Notes: generated by a model not told the origin, from the sequence alone. DNA of 31,680 bases from Aurantibrevibacter sp041747755 (GCA_041747755.1 JBGTEN010000297.1:1-31680); one strand, 5' to 3'. Shown: positions 22,401 through 31,418, counted from the first letter of the stretch. Numbers and translations: made by a program.

Positions 22401-25145
22401 TTCTTCGGTGGTGTGCAGTTTTGTTGCAGTACCAGGATGGTTCTCATCCTTAGTGATGTTTTTGTACAATTCCCCTGCTTCGTATAAGCTGTCAGTGCCT
22501 CCAAGCAGTGTCGGGGTATAGGTATTGTTAGCAAAGGCAAGATCGACACTAAAGAGTCTTACATTGTCGTTGTCAGGATTAGTGGGGTTAAGGGTATTGG
22601 TTCCATAGACAAAATCAATTTCATGGCCGTTGCCCTGTTTCCAGTCTTCTCCCGGTGCAGCCTGTTGGAGCACCCTATTCAAGGGAGAGGCCTCGAACAA
22701 CTTCTCTGAGAAAGGGTTGGCATCCGCTGCCAAGAGGTTTGGAAAATCTGTGCCATAAACATTGTGGTTCTTATAATAGTCTTTTGTTGCCTGCTGCAGA
22801 TCCAAAGTTCTGTAACTACCGGGACCACCACTGAGCCCCGGAACGGGTAGCCAATCCTTATCGTTCCTGCCAAAACCGTCATAGCCGATATGGGTAATGA
22901 TATCTCCCTTGGAAGGGGAGGGGGAATGGGCAATGGCATTTTGTTGCATAGGTCGTCCCAGTCCGTCAAAATAGGTAATCTGTTGAATTAGGTTATCATT
23001 TTGGGTAAAGAACTGCGGGTCAATCACCGAACTGCTCGCTGTTTGGTAGGTACGGGAATAGACGTAATTTTGGTCATCAGGGTCTGTTGGAAAGTTACAA
23101 TCATTAATGGGTGAATATACTTCCGGACATAGGTCATCACTATTGTCAACATACCCCGCTATAGGAGTACAACTTGGAGAACTGGGACTAGTAGGGTCAC
23201 CTAAGCCATCGTTGTCCTGATCCAGATAATAGATTTTAGGAATATTGATACTGGCCACCACTTGACTTCTGGGACCTTCACAAGTATATGTTGTACCATC
23301 TACAATAGTAGTTATATAGCTACTCACTTCATAGGAGGCAGATACCTCTATAGTACCAGTGTTCAATGTACCGGTGTTGTTTCCGGGAATTAGAGCGCCG
23401 CTCGAGTTGTACCAACGATAGGTGCCTGAGGGAGATCCACTCGCAGTAAGTTGCACCTGTCCGGGTCCACAATGCCCTCCATTGTTTTGCACAGTAGGGG
23501 CGGCAGGAATCTGGGTAATGGTTGCCGTAACATCTCTTGTAGGGCCTTCACAATTGGGCCCTTCATAAATACTGACTTTATAGGTTCTAGTTTCAGAGAG
23601 CTCTAGGGTTACTAAGGTATTGGTCATGTTACCTGAGATAGGGGAGCCATCTGCGTTATACCATCGGTATTGACTGTTGGAACCACCGGCGGTTAAGGTG
23701 AATATGCTAGGCCCACAGCTATGTCCACCTTGCACAGTGGGCTGTCCGATTGGAGGGTTTATAGTTGCTGTCACATTGGTCTTTGCGCTTTCGCATCCAA
23801 CCACACCACTGACCTGATAGGTGGCTGTAGTAGTTAGATTGGCAATGGTCAAGGATGCCGAGGTTTCACCCGGTAAGATATTACCAGAGGGGTTGTACCA
23901 TCTATATTGGCCATTACTAAAGCCACTTGCGGTGATTGTTATAGTTCCTGTACCACATCTGGAGAAGTTATTTGGGGTAGTAGGAGCATTGGGTAAAGGG
24001 TTTATCGTTCCTATTACGGATGATTTGGTACTTTCACATCCGTTAACATAGGCGCTTACCTGATAGGTAGCTGTTAGATTCAATAAGGGAATGTTCAATG
24101 TGCTTGTTGTTGCTCCTGAGATTAATGCTCCACTAGGGTTGTACCAACGGTATTCTGCAGAGGGTGAACCAGAGGCAGTCAGTACCATTTCTCCCGGCCC
24201 GCATCGAGAATTTCCATTGCCTGTGGGAGCATTGGGAATGGTCTTTATTGTGGTTAAGACTGATTTTTTTGTTCCTTCACACCCATCAGCAATAATACTG
24301 ACCTGATACGTTCTGGTGGAGGTAATGGTACCGGTTGAAAAGGAATTGGAGGTGCTAGTCTGGGCTACAGTACCACTTGGGTTGTACCAACGGTAGGATG
24401 CCCCTGCGGGAGCCCCGCTTGCTGTCAATGTAAAATTGGTTGGCCCGCAATCTTCTCTGTCCGGGGAAGTCGGGGTAGGAACGGGGGCTTTAAAACTGAC
24501 CGTTATGGTCTTCGTTTCCGTAACTGTGCCAACATAACAGTTGGTAGTGGTCAACGTTGCCTTTACCCAGTAGGTTTTGTTACCACTCGATGTTTCCGAA
24601 TAATTCAGCGTAGGGTTGTAAGCTGTTCCTGAGTGCAAAGGGGTCCCTGTGGTATTGGAAGTTCCGTACCATTGGTAAGTACTTCCGGATCCCCCGCCCC
24701 CAGCACCGATGTTGAACGTAGCGGAGGGCCCGCATTGTGGGCCACTATACCCTAAAGTTAAGGAAGGCGGTGTAGTTATGGGAGTGGTATACGTTGCCGT
24801 TACCATTGTTCTACTACTTTCCTGGCCATTATGAACAGCGGATACCCAATAGGAAACCGTCTGGGTTACGACTAGCTCTGTCACGTAAGTGCTGGAACCA
24901 CCGGTATTGATTATCGTATGTTGGGCAGTTTGGGAACCAGATGAGCTGGTATACCATTTATGGGTTAGCCCTGAGGGTGCATTAACAGAATAAACTCCTA
25001 GGGTTATACTGGAAGCACATCCATTGGTCTTATTGGTAGCGCTGGTCTGTGGAGCTGAAGGCGCCTGGGCCAGAAGGGATGTCCCCATGAATATGCAAAA
25101 AAGCGCGACAAGCTTCCTACAGGTGGTATAGGTTTGATTTTTCAT
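19437..25145 (-). CDS. Large secreted Rhs/YD-repeat protein with variable toxin-like tip
   Basis: A 1902-aa protein with a signal peptide (residues 1-27, ends SLLAQ). Seven ~80-aa Ig-like repeats follow to ~620, five of them with a YRWYN motif and all with CGP/CEG cysteines. An acidic TSP3-like segment (LDQDNDGLGDPTSPS, ~655) precedes a DUF6443-type start of the Rhs part (NYVYSRTYQTASSSVIDPQF, then YFDGLGRPMQQN). YD repeats run to ~1620, then comes the Rhs core end (DHLNNIRLSYTEDPNGG, YYPFGLKMRGFNGN, DAAIGRFPSIDPISDQF, GSIDLHGLQ). The last ~220 residues are the tip; SEQNALRHTLLSAMLAQTLG and AEDIANAHE resemble DUF6973, and the conserved His and Glu residues may be catalytic. Export is probably by the Sec route to the cell surface. 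This is the only complete Rhs gene here and the likely acceptor for displaced tips. Confidence 0.9.
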   Translation of the reverse strand: MKNQTYTTCRKLVALFCIFMGTSLLAQAPSAPQTSATNKTNGCASSITLGVYSVNAPSGLTHKWYTSSSGSQTAQHTIINTGGSSTYVTELVVTQTVSYWVSAVHNGQESSRTMVTATYTTPITTPPSLTLGYSGPQCGPSATFNIGAGGGGSGSTYQWYGTSNTTGTPLHSGTAYNPTLNYSETSSGNKTYWVKATLTTTNCYVGTVTETKTITVSFKAPVPTPTSPDREDCGPTNFTLTASGAPAGASYRWYNPSGTVAQTSTSNSFSTGTITSTRTYQVSIIADGCEGTKKSVLTTIKTIPNAPTGNGNSRCGPGEMVLTASGSPSAEYRWYNPSGALISGATTSTLNIPLLNLTATYQVSAYVNGCESTKSSVIGTINPLPNAPTTPNNFSRCGTGTITITASGFSNGQYRWYNPSGNILPGETSASLTIANLTTTATYQVSGVVGCESAKTNVTATINPPIGQPTVQGGHSCGPSIFTLTAGGSNSQYRWYNADGSPISGNMTNTLVTLELSETRTYKVSIYEGPNCEGPTRDVTATITQIPAAPTVQNNGGHCGPGQVQLTASGSPSGTYRWYNSSGALIPGNNTGTLNTGTIEVSASYEVSSYITTIVDGTTYTCEGPRSQVVASINIPKIYYLDQDNDGLGDPTSPSSPSCTPIAGYVDNSDDLCPEVYSPINDCNFPTDPDDQNYVYSRTYQTASSSVIDPQFFTQNDNLIQQITYFDGLGRPMQQNAIAHSPSPSKGDIITHIGYDGFGRNDKDWLPVPGLSGGPGSYRTLDLQQATKDYYKNHNVYGTDFPNLLAADANPFSEKLFEASPLNRVLQQAAPGEDWKQGNGHEIDFVYGTNTLNPTNPDNDNVRLFSVDLAFANNTYTPTLLGGTDSLYEAGELYKNITKDENHPGTATKLHTTEEFSDKQGRVVLKRTYALVDAAEEVHDTYYVYDDFGNLSYVLPPLMNASTTGLTDLRNQLAALGYRYVYDHRNRLVEKQIPGKLQEYIIYNKLDQPIMTQDANQRLTNQWLFTKYDAFGRVAYTGKSTDTHARHEIQDDVNNLTGDLWVSPSTTANPIGGVNVFYNNNGYPTSSGTTTLTEILTINYYDNYDFLDIEPNMALPAAVFGKSIENYNNTNKIKIKGLQTGSKIKVLEQAVWITSVTGYDDKGLAIYTKSKNDYLETMDSSETLLDFVGKPLKTKTTHTRNAVTITTLANYTYDHVGRLLSQTQCIGDGTMGENCPTSGTIVENLSVTGTISSLTEASNSITATEATILPGGHLRISNGGEQELIVYNDYDALGQLVHKKVGGSAGSLIDYATTLALQTMNYEYNVRGWLKAINNPASLGGALFGFGIKYNDIADPSKKLYNGNISHTLWNSQSPVTGINPISSVYTYTYDPLNRITSAIDNTNNYNVSNIGYDKNGNIQSLTRNGWQDSSNFTDMDVLDYDYDSGNKLLKVADTGNKAHGFKDGTNTNDDFEYDINGNLKIDRNKGITSITYNHLNLPDQVDFGSDNIKYVYDAAGTKLKKTVSTGTATEYSSGYVYENNTLQFFPHAEGYVMPDGNGWRYVYQYRDHLNNIRLSYTEDPNGGLEIVEDNTYYPFGLKMRGFNGNVSPLGNNVAQKWKYNGKELDEDFGLNWYHYGFRMYDAAIGRFPSIDPISDQFPHVSTYNYAENEPIGSIDLHGLQRVKVNGKIFDNNFRGSPVKLTEVAVGIRYLPFSLKVGAINKFENNIASVSSRTSSRIGNRGEILTSGQGSEQNALRHTLLSAMLAQTLGRGGAEDIANAHEGILPGQNVTLEENEATPKGSTLTTSDNIADFFNNEIGRQLGEEMPDASPKTLAKQILSTFMTDGLFQVNEKDGNKVQRIKITEEQFFQAFDRLNELDENGRTRNEINDLQRHNNKSGIPN

Positions 25146-25175
25146 ATGAAAAGTTTTTTGATTTGGGGCTAGGGC

Positions 25176-28100
25176 TTAATTATTTGGTTGGCCTTTATAA
25201 TGGTACTTATAGTCCGAAACAAGATTTCCGTCTTGATCTTTTACTTCCTTTAGCCTATTAAATTCATCATAGATATAGTACAACCTTTTCCCTTTAGGAT
25301 CCGTGACACTGGTAACCCCAATCAAAGGGTCATACGTATAGGTGGTGATCATCGAATTAGGAAGTGCTGTTCTTAATGTGTTTTCTTGAAAAGTATTTAA
25401 CCCACCATCTTCTAGATTAAATTCAGTCTCAAACCCAGATAGTGCTTCAATCTGACTATAATGTGCATTTTCAATTTTTGCAACTACATAGGTTTGCTTG
25501 TAACCGTAGATTAAAGAAATTGTTATTCCATTGGGTTTTTTATACTGTAGGACATTTCCTTTTTGATCATAACGTTCGTATAAAAGACGATCTTCCAATA
25601 AGTTCTCACTTTCATCTCCTTTAACAAGGTCAACTTTTACCGGTCTGGTTTTATTTTTGGTTAACGTATTGCTTGCATAGTTGATTTTCTGAGAATAGAG
25701 CATTTCTGCGTCTTTGAACATTTTGGACATTACGGGTTTAGCAATTCGGTTTTCAGAAACCAGTGAAGACATGCCTGTTTCACCAACCACCTCTGTGTCA
25801 TATGGGTAAAGATACTGGCTCTCATGAATAACTCCTTCGCTATCTGTCCTTTGCTCCTGTTTCAGATGGTGTTTAATGGGGTCATATGTAGAACTATTGT
25901 CAATTACTAAATCACGATCATCAAAATAATCGATTGTGCGTGCGCTAAGGATTTTAGACGAATAGCCTAGATGTTTAGGGAATTGGTAAGGATAATATGT
26001 GTCGTGCGATGACCCCCAGGGTCCGTCTGTAGTGTTTTTAAACATTCTTGTTTGCCCAAGGTTATCATTAGATGGTACTATATTAAGACTGTAAGGAATG
26101 AAGGACGAAAAATATAAATCTGGCACGTCACCACCTAAAATTGTATATTCAAATTGACTTTCTTTTATAAGATTCCCTTGGTCATTATATATTTTGTCAT
26201 TGATGATGTTGCCGTTCTCATATTCATGGCTGGCACGAGGAGGCAGCCCAAGAACCAGGGTATTCTGGATGAATGCCTTACCATAATTGCCTATTGCCGT
26301 TGGAATTGTCATGCTTACACCATTTACAATTATCTCCATGTTTTGATTGGTCGTCCAGAGGTAAGTCTTTTCAAAAGTTTGCCTAAAATATTCGTTCTTT
26401 TGGTTGAAGTAAAGGGTGCTTTTATGGCCAATTGTTAGTTCCCCGTCAATATCAAACTCCTTCACATTGGTGTACCCTATATGGCTGCCCTGTGCGGTAG
26501 GATTATGACCAAGGACATTTTCCGAGGATATCAAGGTGTTTCCATTAGTTGGATCATAGGAATAGAACCCGGCATTCTTGCTGTAAAAGACAAGTTCGTC
26601 CATAAGGATACCCGAACTATCATAACCGCTTAATCCATTGGGGTGTACGTAATGATACTCTTTGGATTTCAAAGGCTTGCCCGTAGCATCCCTATTGGTT
26701 ATTCTTTTCAACCTAGCTCCCCCGATCTCGAAGCGTTCAACAAACTGCGCCAACTGGCTATCTGGAAGGGTTTCAAAACTCAGTAGTTTAATTTGATAAG
26801 GATTGATACTAATTGCCGGAATGCCCGGAAAAGAGGAATGGTTCTGACCCTGTGGAACATTTGCAATTCTGTCAATAACACGGTATTCTCCGGGAGGAAG
26901 CACTATGTTTTTAGTTACAGACCTTGCAGGATCCTCAGAATAGTAAGTGGCGTCACTGTACTTTACCACGGAAATTTCGTTCCCGGAGTTGATATCTAAA
27001 ACAACCACTCTATCATGGTTTGCCCAGTACGTCATACCACTGTAGTTGGTTTGGGTTTTAACAAGAGCGTCGAACTCTAATATGGATGGGTTTGTCACAA
27101 CGATCACGTCATTCATAAGATGGTTCGTTATCACAGGGTTCCCCTGAATGACAGGATCTGTTTTGTAAAAAAAACTGTAATTAGGATCTTTAGCATACTT
27201 CAAGAATTGATAGGTTGGGTTAAAGAGTGCCTCATCCCTCATATTAGTCCATTTGAAATATGCACTTTGGGGGAAATGGTTTTGAGTTACTTGGAATTTT
27301 GGCGGCACCGAAAGGACAATCTCGTGAGGTTCATATTCCAAATGGGTCATTCCCTTTGTTGGGTATTTAATGAGTTGGAGTAACCCATTTTCCCCGAAAT
27401 TAAAATTACTGCTCCTATTAGCTCCGCCTAGAACATCAACATAAACATTTTGAAGTTCGGACCAACCTTCGGGAAGCGCTGGTCTTTCAGTGGTAAATCT
27501 CCCAATTCTTGGTATTTTATGATTATTAACGTATTCCATTCCATTGGCATAACCCCAAAAATCAACTCCATGGGAATCTTTGGCGGGAAGACCATTTGGT
27601 TTTTTATAGGTAAAAGAATAGCTTTGATCGTTAATGGACAGGCCATCTAATTTCAATCTTAAAAAGCGTTCCCTGTCTGAGGCAGCTGAAAGGTCTTGAT
27701 CGAAGTAAGATTGTTCCAGATGAACGTTTAATATTTTGTTGCCCAACATGTTTTCAACCTCTATGGCGTAAAGCTTTAATGGTAAGAGATCTGTTTGGGT
27801 ACCACAGTCAATATTAGTTCCATGACAATTTCTAATATGGTTATTAGCAGTTTTTAGTACATTGAGTCCATAATAGTTGTTCAACAAGTGGTCAATACTG
27901 CTTCCGGTACAAAGGTCAATTCTGCCATCAAGTTTAAAAATTACTTTTCCAAAATCCCCTTGAATTTGCTCCAAATAGAGGTTTTCAACAACGGATAAGC
28001 TAACCTGATGGCCTACAGAATTAGGTTGCTCTAGTCTATATCCACCGCTATTAACTGAAAGATTTGATGACGTTTCCAATCCAAGACTATGTGAAAAACT

Positions 28101-29051
28101 ATAAGTGGGAAATGTAAAATGGAGGCCTTGTCGGTAAGAAAAAGTCAAATCCCTGCCATTCGGGGCTACGATGGAATCTAGCATCCAAGAAGTTATTGTA
28201 CCAACGTTTGTTTCGTTGGTGTCGGCAAATACATTTAATGCTGCACTTTCAAAACTACTGGGAGGGGTACTACCAGAATTTTGAATTGTATGGAAAGAGG
28301 TACTAAATTCCTTAGATCCAAAATAAAAAGTATAACCGTTATCATCAATTAAAGTGAAAACTTCCGAGTTCAGGTTGTAAGTGATTTTAACATTATTATT
28401 GTTAAAAACATAGGTATCTAGGATATGAGATGAACCCTTTTTCTTTAAAATAAAACGATAGGATTGCCCGACAGCGTTCAGGGTGAATACATCGGGCTGG
28501 GTGTCTAGGTATTGGGGTTTATCTCTTCCAACTGGAGATATGTTGTAACTGTAGTGTACATTAAAAATATCATCAAAATCGTGAGTTGGGAGGGATTGAC
28601 CTTCATTTAGAATTAAAGGTAAAAGGTTGTTGAAAACATATCCATTTCCAGGATTTCCTATAGCACTAAGATCCTCTAATCCATATACCTTTCTGCTAAC
28701 GCCGTAATTAGTACTTAGACTCCAATTTAAACCAACCCAACTTGCTTCACTGTTGACTAAAATTCCCCCGGAATCGTAGCTTAAATTAATAGGAATCTGT
28801 AAATCCTCAAAAGGTATTGAATAAATAGGTACATTGATATTTGCCTTTCCATTATAGGAAGTTGCACCAATATTGCCAAATTCTCCTAGTTTGGCTGTTT
28901 CAGGACTTGTTGGCGTATTTTCTGTAACCTTTAAAGGGTCGATGGTTGGGGCGGTCGGGATATTTGGTAATCCTTGATGTTGGGATAACATCGTGCAATG
29001 TGACCCTAAACAAAATAAGAAAAGGACTATATTTAAACTTATGCGTTCCAT
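25176..29051 (-). CDS. Secreted YD-repeat (Rhs-family) protein, N-terminal partner
   Basis: A 1291-aa protein with a signal peptide (MERISLNIVLFLFCLGSHC). The N-terminal region (LGEFGNIGATSYNGKANINV, then YSIPFEDLQIPINLSYDSGG) is typical of Bacteroidota Rhs-family proteins that assemble a large beta-shell. The C-terminal ~150 residues contain YD repeats (YERYDQKGNVLQYKKPNG, TSVTDPKGKRLYYIYDEFNR). It ends shortly after them without a core or toxin tip. It lies 30 bp upstream of the 1902-aa Rhs gene in the same operon. The two may form one shell from two chains, by analogy with the B and C parts of Tc toxins; that is inference. Confidence 0.85.
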   Translation of the reverse strand: MERISLNIVLFLFCLGSHCTMLSQHQGLPNIPTAPTIDPLKVTENTPTSPETAKLGEFGNIGATSYNGKANINVPIYSIPFEDLQIPINLSYDSGGILVNSEASWVGLNWSLSTNYGVSRKVYGLEDLSAIGNPGNGYVFNNLLPLILNEGQSLPTHDFDDIFNVHYSYNISPVGRDKPQYLDTQPDVFTLNAVGQSYRFILKKKGSSHILDTYVFNNNNVKITYNLNSEVFTLIDDNGYTFYFGSKEFSTSFHTIQNSGSTPPSSFESAALNVFADTNETNVGTITSWMLDSIVAPNGRDLTFSYRQGLHFTFPTYSFSHSLGLETSSNLSVNSGGYRLEQPNSVGHQVSLSVVENLYLEQIQGDFGKVIFKLDGRIDLCTGSSIDHLLNNYYGLNVLKTANNHIRNCHGTNIDCGTQTDLLPLKLYAIEVENMLGNKILNVHLEQSYFDQDLSAASDRERFLRLKLDGLSINDQSYSFTYKKPNGLPAKDSHGVDFWGYANGMEYVNNHKIPRIGRFTTERPALPEGWSELQNVYVDVLGGANRSSNFNFGENGLLQLIKYPTKGMTHLEYEPHEIVLSVPPKFQVTQNHFPQSAYFKWTNMRDEALFNPTYQFLKYAKDPNYSFFYKTDPVIQGNPVITNHLMNDVIVVTNPSILEFDALVKTQTNYSGMTYWANHDRVVVLDINSGNEISVVKYSDATYYSEDPARSVTKNIVLPPGEYRVIDRIANVPQGQNHSSFPGIPAISINPYQIKLLSFETLPDSQLAQFVERFEIGGARLKRITNRDATGKPLKSKEYHYVHPNGLSGYDSSGILMDELVFYSKNAGFYSYDPTNGNTLISSENVLGHNPTAQGSHIGYTNVKEFDIDGELTIGHKSTLYFNQKNEYFRQTFEKTYLWTTNQNMEIIVNGVSMTIPTAIGNYGKAFIQNTLVLGLPPRASHEYENGNIINDKIYNDQGNLIKESQFEYTILGGDVPDLYFSSFIPYSLNIVPSNDNLGQTRMFKNTTDGPWGSSHDTYYPYQFPKHLGYSSKILSARTIDYFDDRDLVIDNSSTYDPIKHHLKQEQRTDSEGVIHESQYLYPYDTEVVGETGMSSLVSENRIAKPVMSKMFKDAEMLYSQKINYASNTLTKNKTRPVKVDLVKGDESENLLEDRLLYERYDQKGNVLQYKKPNGITISLIYGYKQTYVVAKIENAHYSQIEALSGFETEFNLEDGGLNTFQENTLRTALPNSMITTYTYDPLIGVTSVTDPKGKRLYYIYDEFNRLKEVKDQDGNLVSDYKYHYKGQPNN

Positions 29052-29054
29052 GGT

Positions 29055-29441
29055 TTAATTATTTTGATTACAATATTCAATTGGGTGCCTTAATTTGGTG
29101 GTTATCGTTTTGCCGGTTACCTTATCCTTTATAGAGCAATATATTTCCACCTCCGGTCTTTCTTCTACATTACAATTGAAGGTGTATTGAAAATTATGGA
29201 TGTCGTTATATGGTGCAGCATCTTGATTTTTGATTTTCCAACTGTACTCATAAGAATTAGAACCTCCATAGGGGTGAATTACATAGTTAATCAATAAGGG
29301 TGATTCCGTGTTATGGTAGATAAAAGAAATATGGCCATTAAGAGGTCTGTTTTGCCCAATATCTTGTTTGGTCTTAAAGCCCATCAGCAAGAATACTAAG
29401 AGGCTCAACAGCGGTAACGGGTTGAATTTAAATTTGATCAT
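29055..29441 (-). CDS. Small secreted protein of unknown function
   Basis: A 128-aa protein whose hydrophobic N-terminus (LPLLSLLVFLLMGF) is a signal peptide or anchor. The mature part has SFIYHNTESPLLINYVIHPY, YSWKIKNQDAA and several cysteines (FNCNVEE, IYCSIKD, IEYCNQNN) that could form disulfides. I do not recognise a family. It is separated from its neighbours by 3 and 4 bp, so it belongs to the Rhs operon and may help secretion or surface assembly. Confidence 0.75.
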   Translation of the reverse strand: MIKFKFNPLPLLSLLVFLLMGFKTKQDIGQNRPLNGHISFIYHNTESPLLINYVIHPYGGSNSYEYSWKIKNQDAAPYNDIHNFQYTFNCNVEERPEVEIYCSIKDKVTGKTITTKLRHPIEYCNQNN

Positions 29442-29445
29442 TTAT

Positions 29446-30282
29446 TTATTTTTTTGAATTTTCCAAAGTTGTTAGTCTCTTCTCCTGTTCAATTAGATAC
29501 AGCGTCAACTCCTCAATTTTCTCCAACAAAAGGCGGTTCATATCACCCAGATCAATGCCATTGGCTTGTACTTCTGCAGCAGATGGTATGTTTATGAGGT
29601 GGCCTTTTTCCTGAATATGGTTTTCAACTTCTTCAAGGGTAGGCAGTTGGTATCCTTTGGCGAAAACATAGTCCGCCCATCCGGTTTCTACTTTTACCTC
29701 TTTAGCACGGATGTTCCCGTTTACGGCCAGTTTATAAGTGCCTGGACTGCTGGTACCGATGCCGACATTACCGGTATTGTAATGAATGTTGGATCCGGTT
29801 TGTGTCCATACGGTTCCTCCGGAAGCAGGTGGGGTCTGTTGAAAATTGATGGTAAAGGTGTCCGTTTGAATTACAACACCCCCAGTTCGATATTCTACTG
29901 TGAACGCCAAGCTTCCCAATGCTGGGGTCCAATCATTGTAGTTTCCTGAGACGTCACCCCTGTAGGCATATGGTGCGACACCCTCGGTCATGGAGAATCC
30001 ATCAGACGTCACAAATCGTACCTGATCATAAGACTGATTGGGAACTGCTTGAATATTCAAGTTGGAACCTACATTATCCAAGTAGTAGGTAGCTCCGTCG
30101 GTAATGGTGGTGATTACCTGATCCGTTGTGGAATTAATTAGATAGAATGTCCCATGGGTAATGCCAACAGGGGCTTCTTTTCTAACTAAGGGATTGTCTG
30201 ATTTTTCAGTTTTTAAATAGGTATTACTATATGCACTATTGAAAAGGATCAAAATAAGGGCACATGAAAATAGATTTTTCAT
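29446..30282 (-). CDS. Secreted stalk-like protein with C-terminal coiled coil
   Basis: A 278-aa protein with a signal peptide (MKNLFSCALILILFNSAYS). The middle is beta-rich. The C-terminal third has the tail-fibre-like pattern YNTGNVGIGTSSPGTYKLAV, NGNIRAKEVKVETGWADYVF and LPTLEEVENHIQEKGHLI, then a coiled coil (LLEKIEELTLYLIEQEKRLT). This resembles the region before S74-type chaperone domains in Bacteroidota surface proteins. It is the first gene of the five-gene Rhs operon and probably forms a trimeric or elongated surface part. I found no perfect consensus promoter upstream. Confidence 0.8.
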   Translation of the reverse strand: MKNLFSCALILILFNSAYSNTYLKTEKSDNPLVRKEAPVGITHGTFYLINSTTDQVITTITDGATYYLDNVGSNLNIQAVPNQSYDQVRFVTSDGFSMTEGVAPYAYRGDVSGNYNDWTPALGSLAFTVEYRTGGVVIQTDTFTINFQQTPPASGGTVWTQTGSNIHYNTGNVGIGTSSPGTYKLAVNGNIRAKEVKVETGWADYVFAKGYQLPTLEEVENHIQEKGHLINIPSAAEVQANGIDLGDMNRLLLEKIEELTLYLIEQEKRLTTLENSKK

Positions 30283-30655
30283 AATTATAATTATTAAAAT
30301 GTTTTGGACTCTTAAGATTTAGGAAATGATGTGAAAAATAGTTACTATAAAAAGTGGATTTGGACGCATAAGATGGTAGGATTAAGTTTGGGGCATATAG
30401 TTAATTAATAATATTATTCTTACAAAATATTAACATTTGAGATTGCTAAACAACTAAAAAAAAATTAAAGTTTTAAATTATTTTTAACATTTTCGATGAA
30501 ATACAATTCTTACAAATAAATACAGGTAATACCGATAAAAATGGATATACCTGCTTGATATATAAAGTTTTAATCCATAAACGTATCCTTTTCTGATTGC
30601 TAGAGGTTTAAACGCGCCTTTACTCTTATATTGAGAAATATAAGTATAGCAGCAA
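30283..30655. other. 373-bp AT-rich control region upstream of the Rhs operon
   Basis: No gene is supported. The stretch is very AT-rich (long A/T runs at 30400-30500). The Rhs operon promoter must lie here or further right, but I see no TTG-N20-TAnnTTTG on the minus strand, so it may depend on another sigma factor or an activator. Confidence 0.4.
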
Positions 30656-30880
30656 TAATATTATAAGGGCCTGAAAGGGCAAAGGCCTCTTACATAAAGA
30701 GGTCAATTTCATTCATGCCCCGGTTCATGCGGGGTATAATACCCCTATCGACAATGGCAAGTCTCAACCCCTCCATAGGTACGCTGATAAAATGACCTAG
30801 ACGCTAGAAGATTTGCATCTCGGAGGATACCACCCTGGCGGCAAAATTCTACCATACAGATGGGCGGACCAACATAAATA
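30656..30880 (+). pseudogene. Decayed XRE-family regulator gene
   Basis: Blocks match the module 1 XRE gene in order: CAAAGGCCTCT, AAAGAGGTCA, ATTCATGCCC, TATCGACAATGGCAAG, TAGGTACGCT, GGAGGATACCACCCTG and GATGGGCGGACCAA. Small indels and stops break the frame throughout. It lies on the same strand as the intact XRE genes and marks the right border of the repeated units. An ancient recombinase module therefore probably existed here too. Its ATPase and recombinases are gone. Confidence 0.75.
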
Positions 30881-30885
30881 AAAAA

Positions 30886-30934
30886 GCACTTTTAGGACCG
30901 TATACTTATGCTATAAGTGTTGTATAGAAAGTGC
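30886..30934. repeat. Imperfect hairpin downstream of the decayed XRE gene
   Basis: GCACTTT (30886-30892) pairs with AAAGTGC (30928-30934), and inside it ACTTAT and ATAAGT form a second stem around GCT. It may be the old terminator of the decayed regulator. Confidence 0.45.
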
Positions 30935-30958
30935 AGATATATGGGTTTAAACTTGGTA

Positions 30959-31010
30959 GTTCAACGAAAAAAAAAATGGTCTGAGAAGACCTTTTCGTGG
31001 ACTGATTGGC
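30959..31010 (-). pseudogene. Remnant of a T9SS type B sorting domain C-terminus
   Basis: On the minus strand the frame reads KVFSDHFFFSLNY, which aligns with KVFSGHFSLKR at the end of the gene at 31419-31680. A run of ten T bases has expanded in the middle. The rest of the domain is not recognisable upstream. It shows that a second T9SS client gene once ended here. Confidence 0.6.
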
Positions 31011-31418
31011 TAAGAGGTTGGTAGTAGAATCGTTGTTCGTTGTTGGTTCATCGGGTGAAATAGGAATCAGAAGGGATATTCCAGCCCAGTATATAGCTAC
31101 TTTGGATGCAACCGAAACTGCACGAAAGATGCTTCTCCCGAGTACTCGGGATCAGCATGACAAGATCATGTTTAGAGGCAAGTATCATCTTCAAAATCAA
31201 ATCTGAGTTTTTGGGTTTTGTGTTTCTGGTTTCAGAGTTTGGGGCTAATAAACTGCCCACTGATGACTACAACTACCTACTGACTTCGTCTCAATTCCCA
31301 CTACAAATTCGTTGTTCGTTGACAGTTGATGGTTTTTTTTAACTTTTTACTCAAAACTCAAAACTCTTCACTCATAACTCTTTCGTATAGCATACAATAT
31401 ACAGTATACAATTTCACC
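31011..31418. other. 408-bp intergenic stretch with short repeats
   Basis: Short frames on both strands have no family features. TTCGTTGTTCGTTG-type blocks occur at ~31031 and ~31308, and ACTCAAA-type short tandem repeats lie near 31350-31380. A 14-bp palindrome is listed separately. I see no gene. Confidence 0.4.
31137..31150. repeat. Perfect 14-bp palindrome, REP-like
   Basis: CCCGAGTACTCGGG is a perfect palindrome followed by ATCAGCATGACA. Short palindromes of this type are scattered between genes in many Flavobacteriia genomes. Confidence 0.5.

Noticed and set aside
30400..30500. Very AT-rich stretch as a replication origin
   Set aside because: No DnaA-box cluster and no replication gene nearby; ordinary AT-rich upstream DNA is sufficient.
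31006..31342. Short overlapping frames on both strands near the right end
   Set aside because: They cover intergenic short repeats and a palindrome; no family features, and they conflict with each other.
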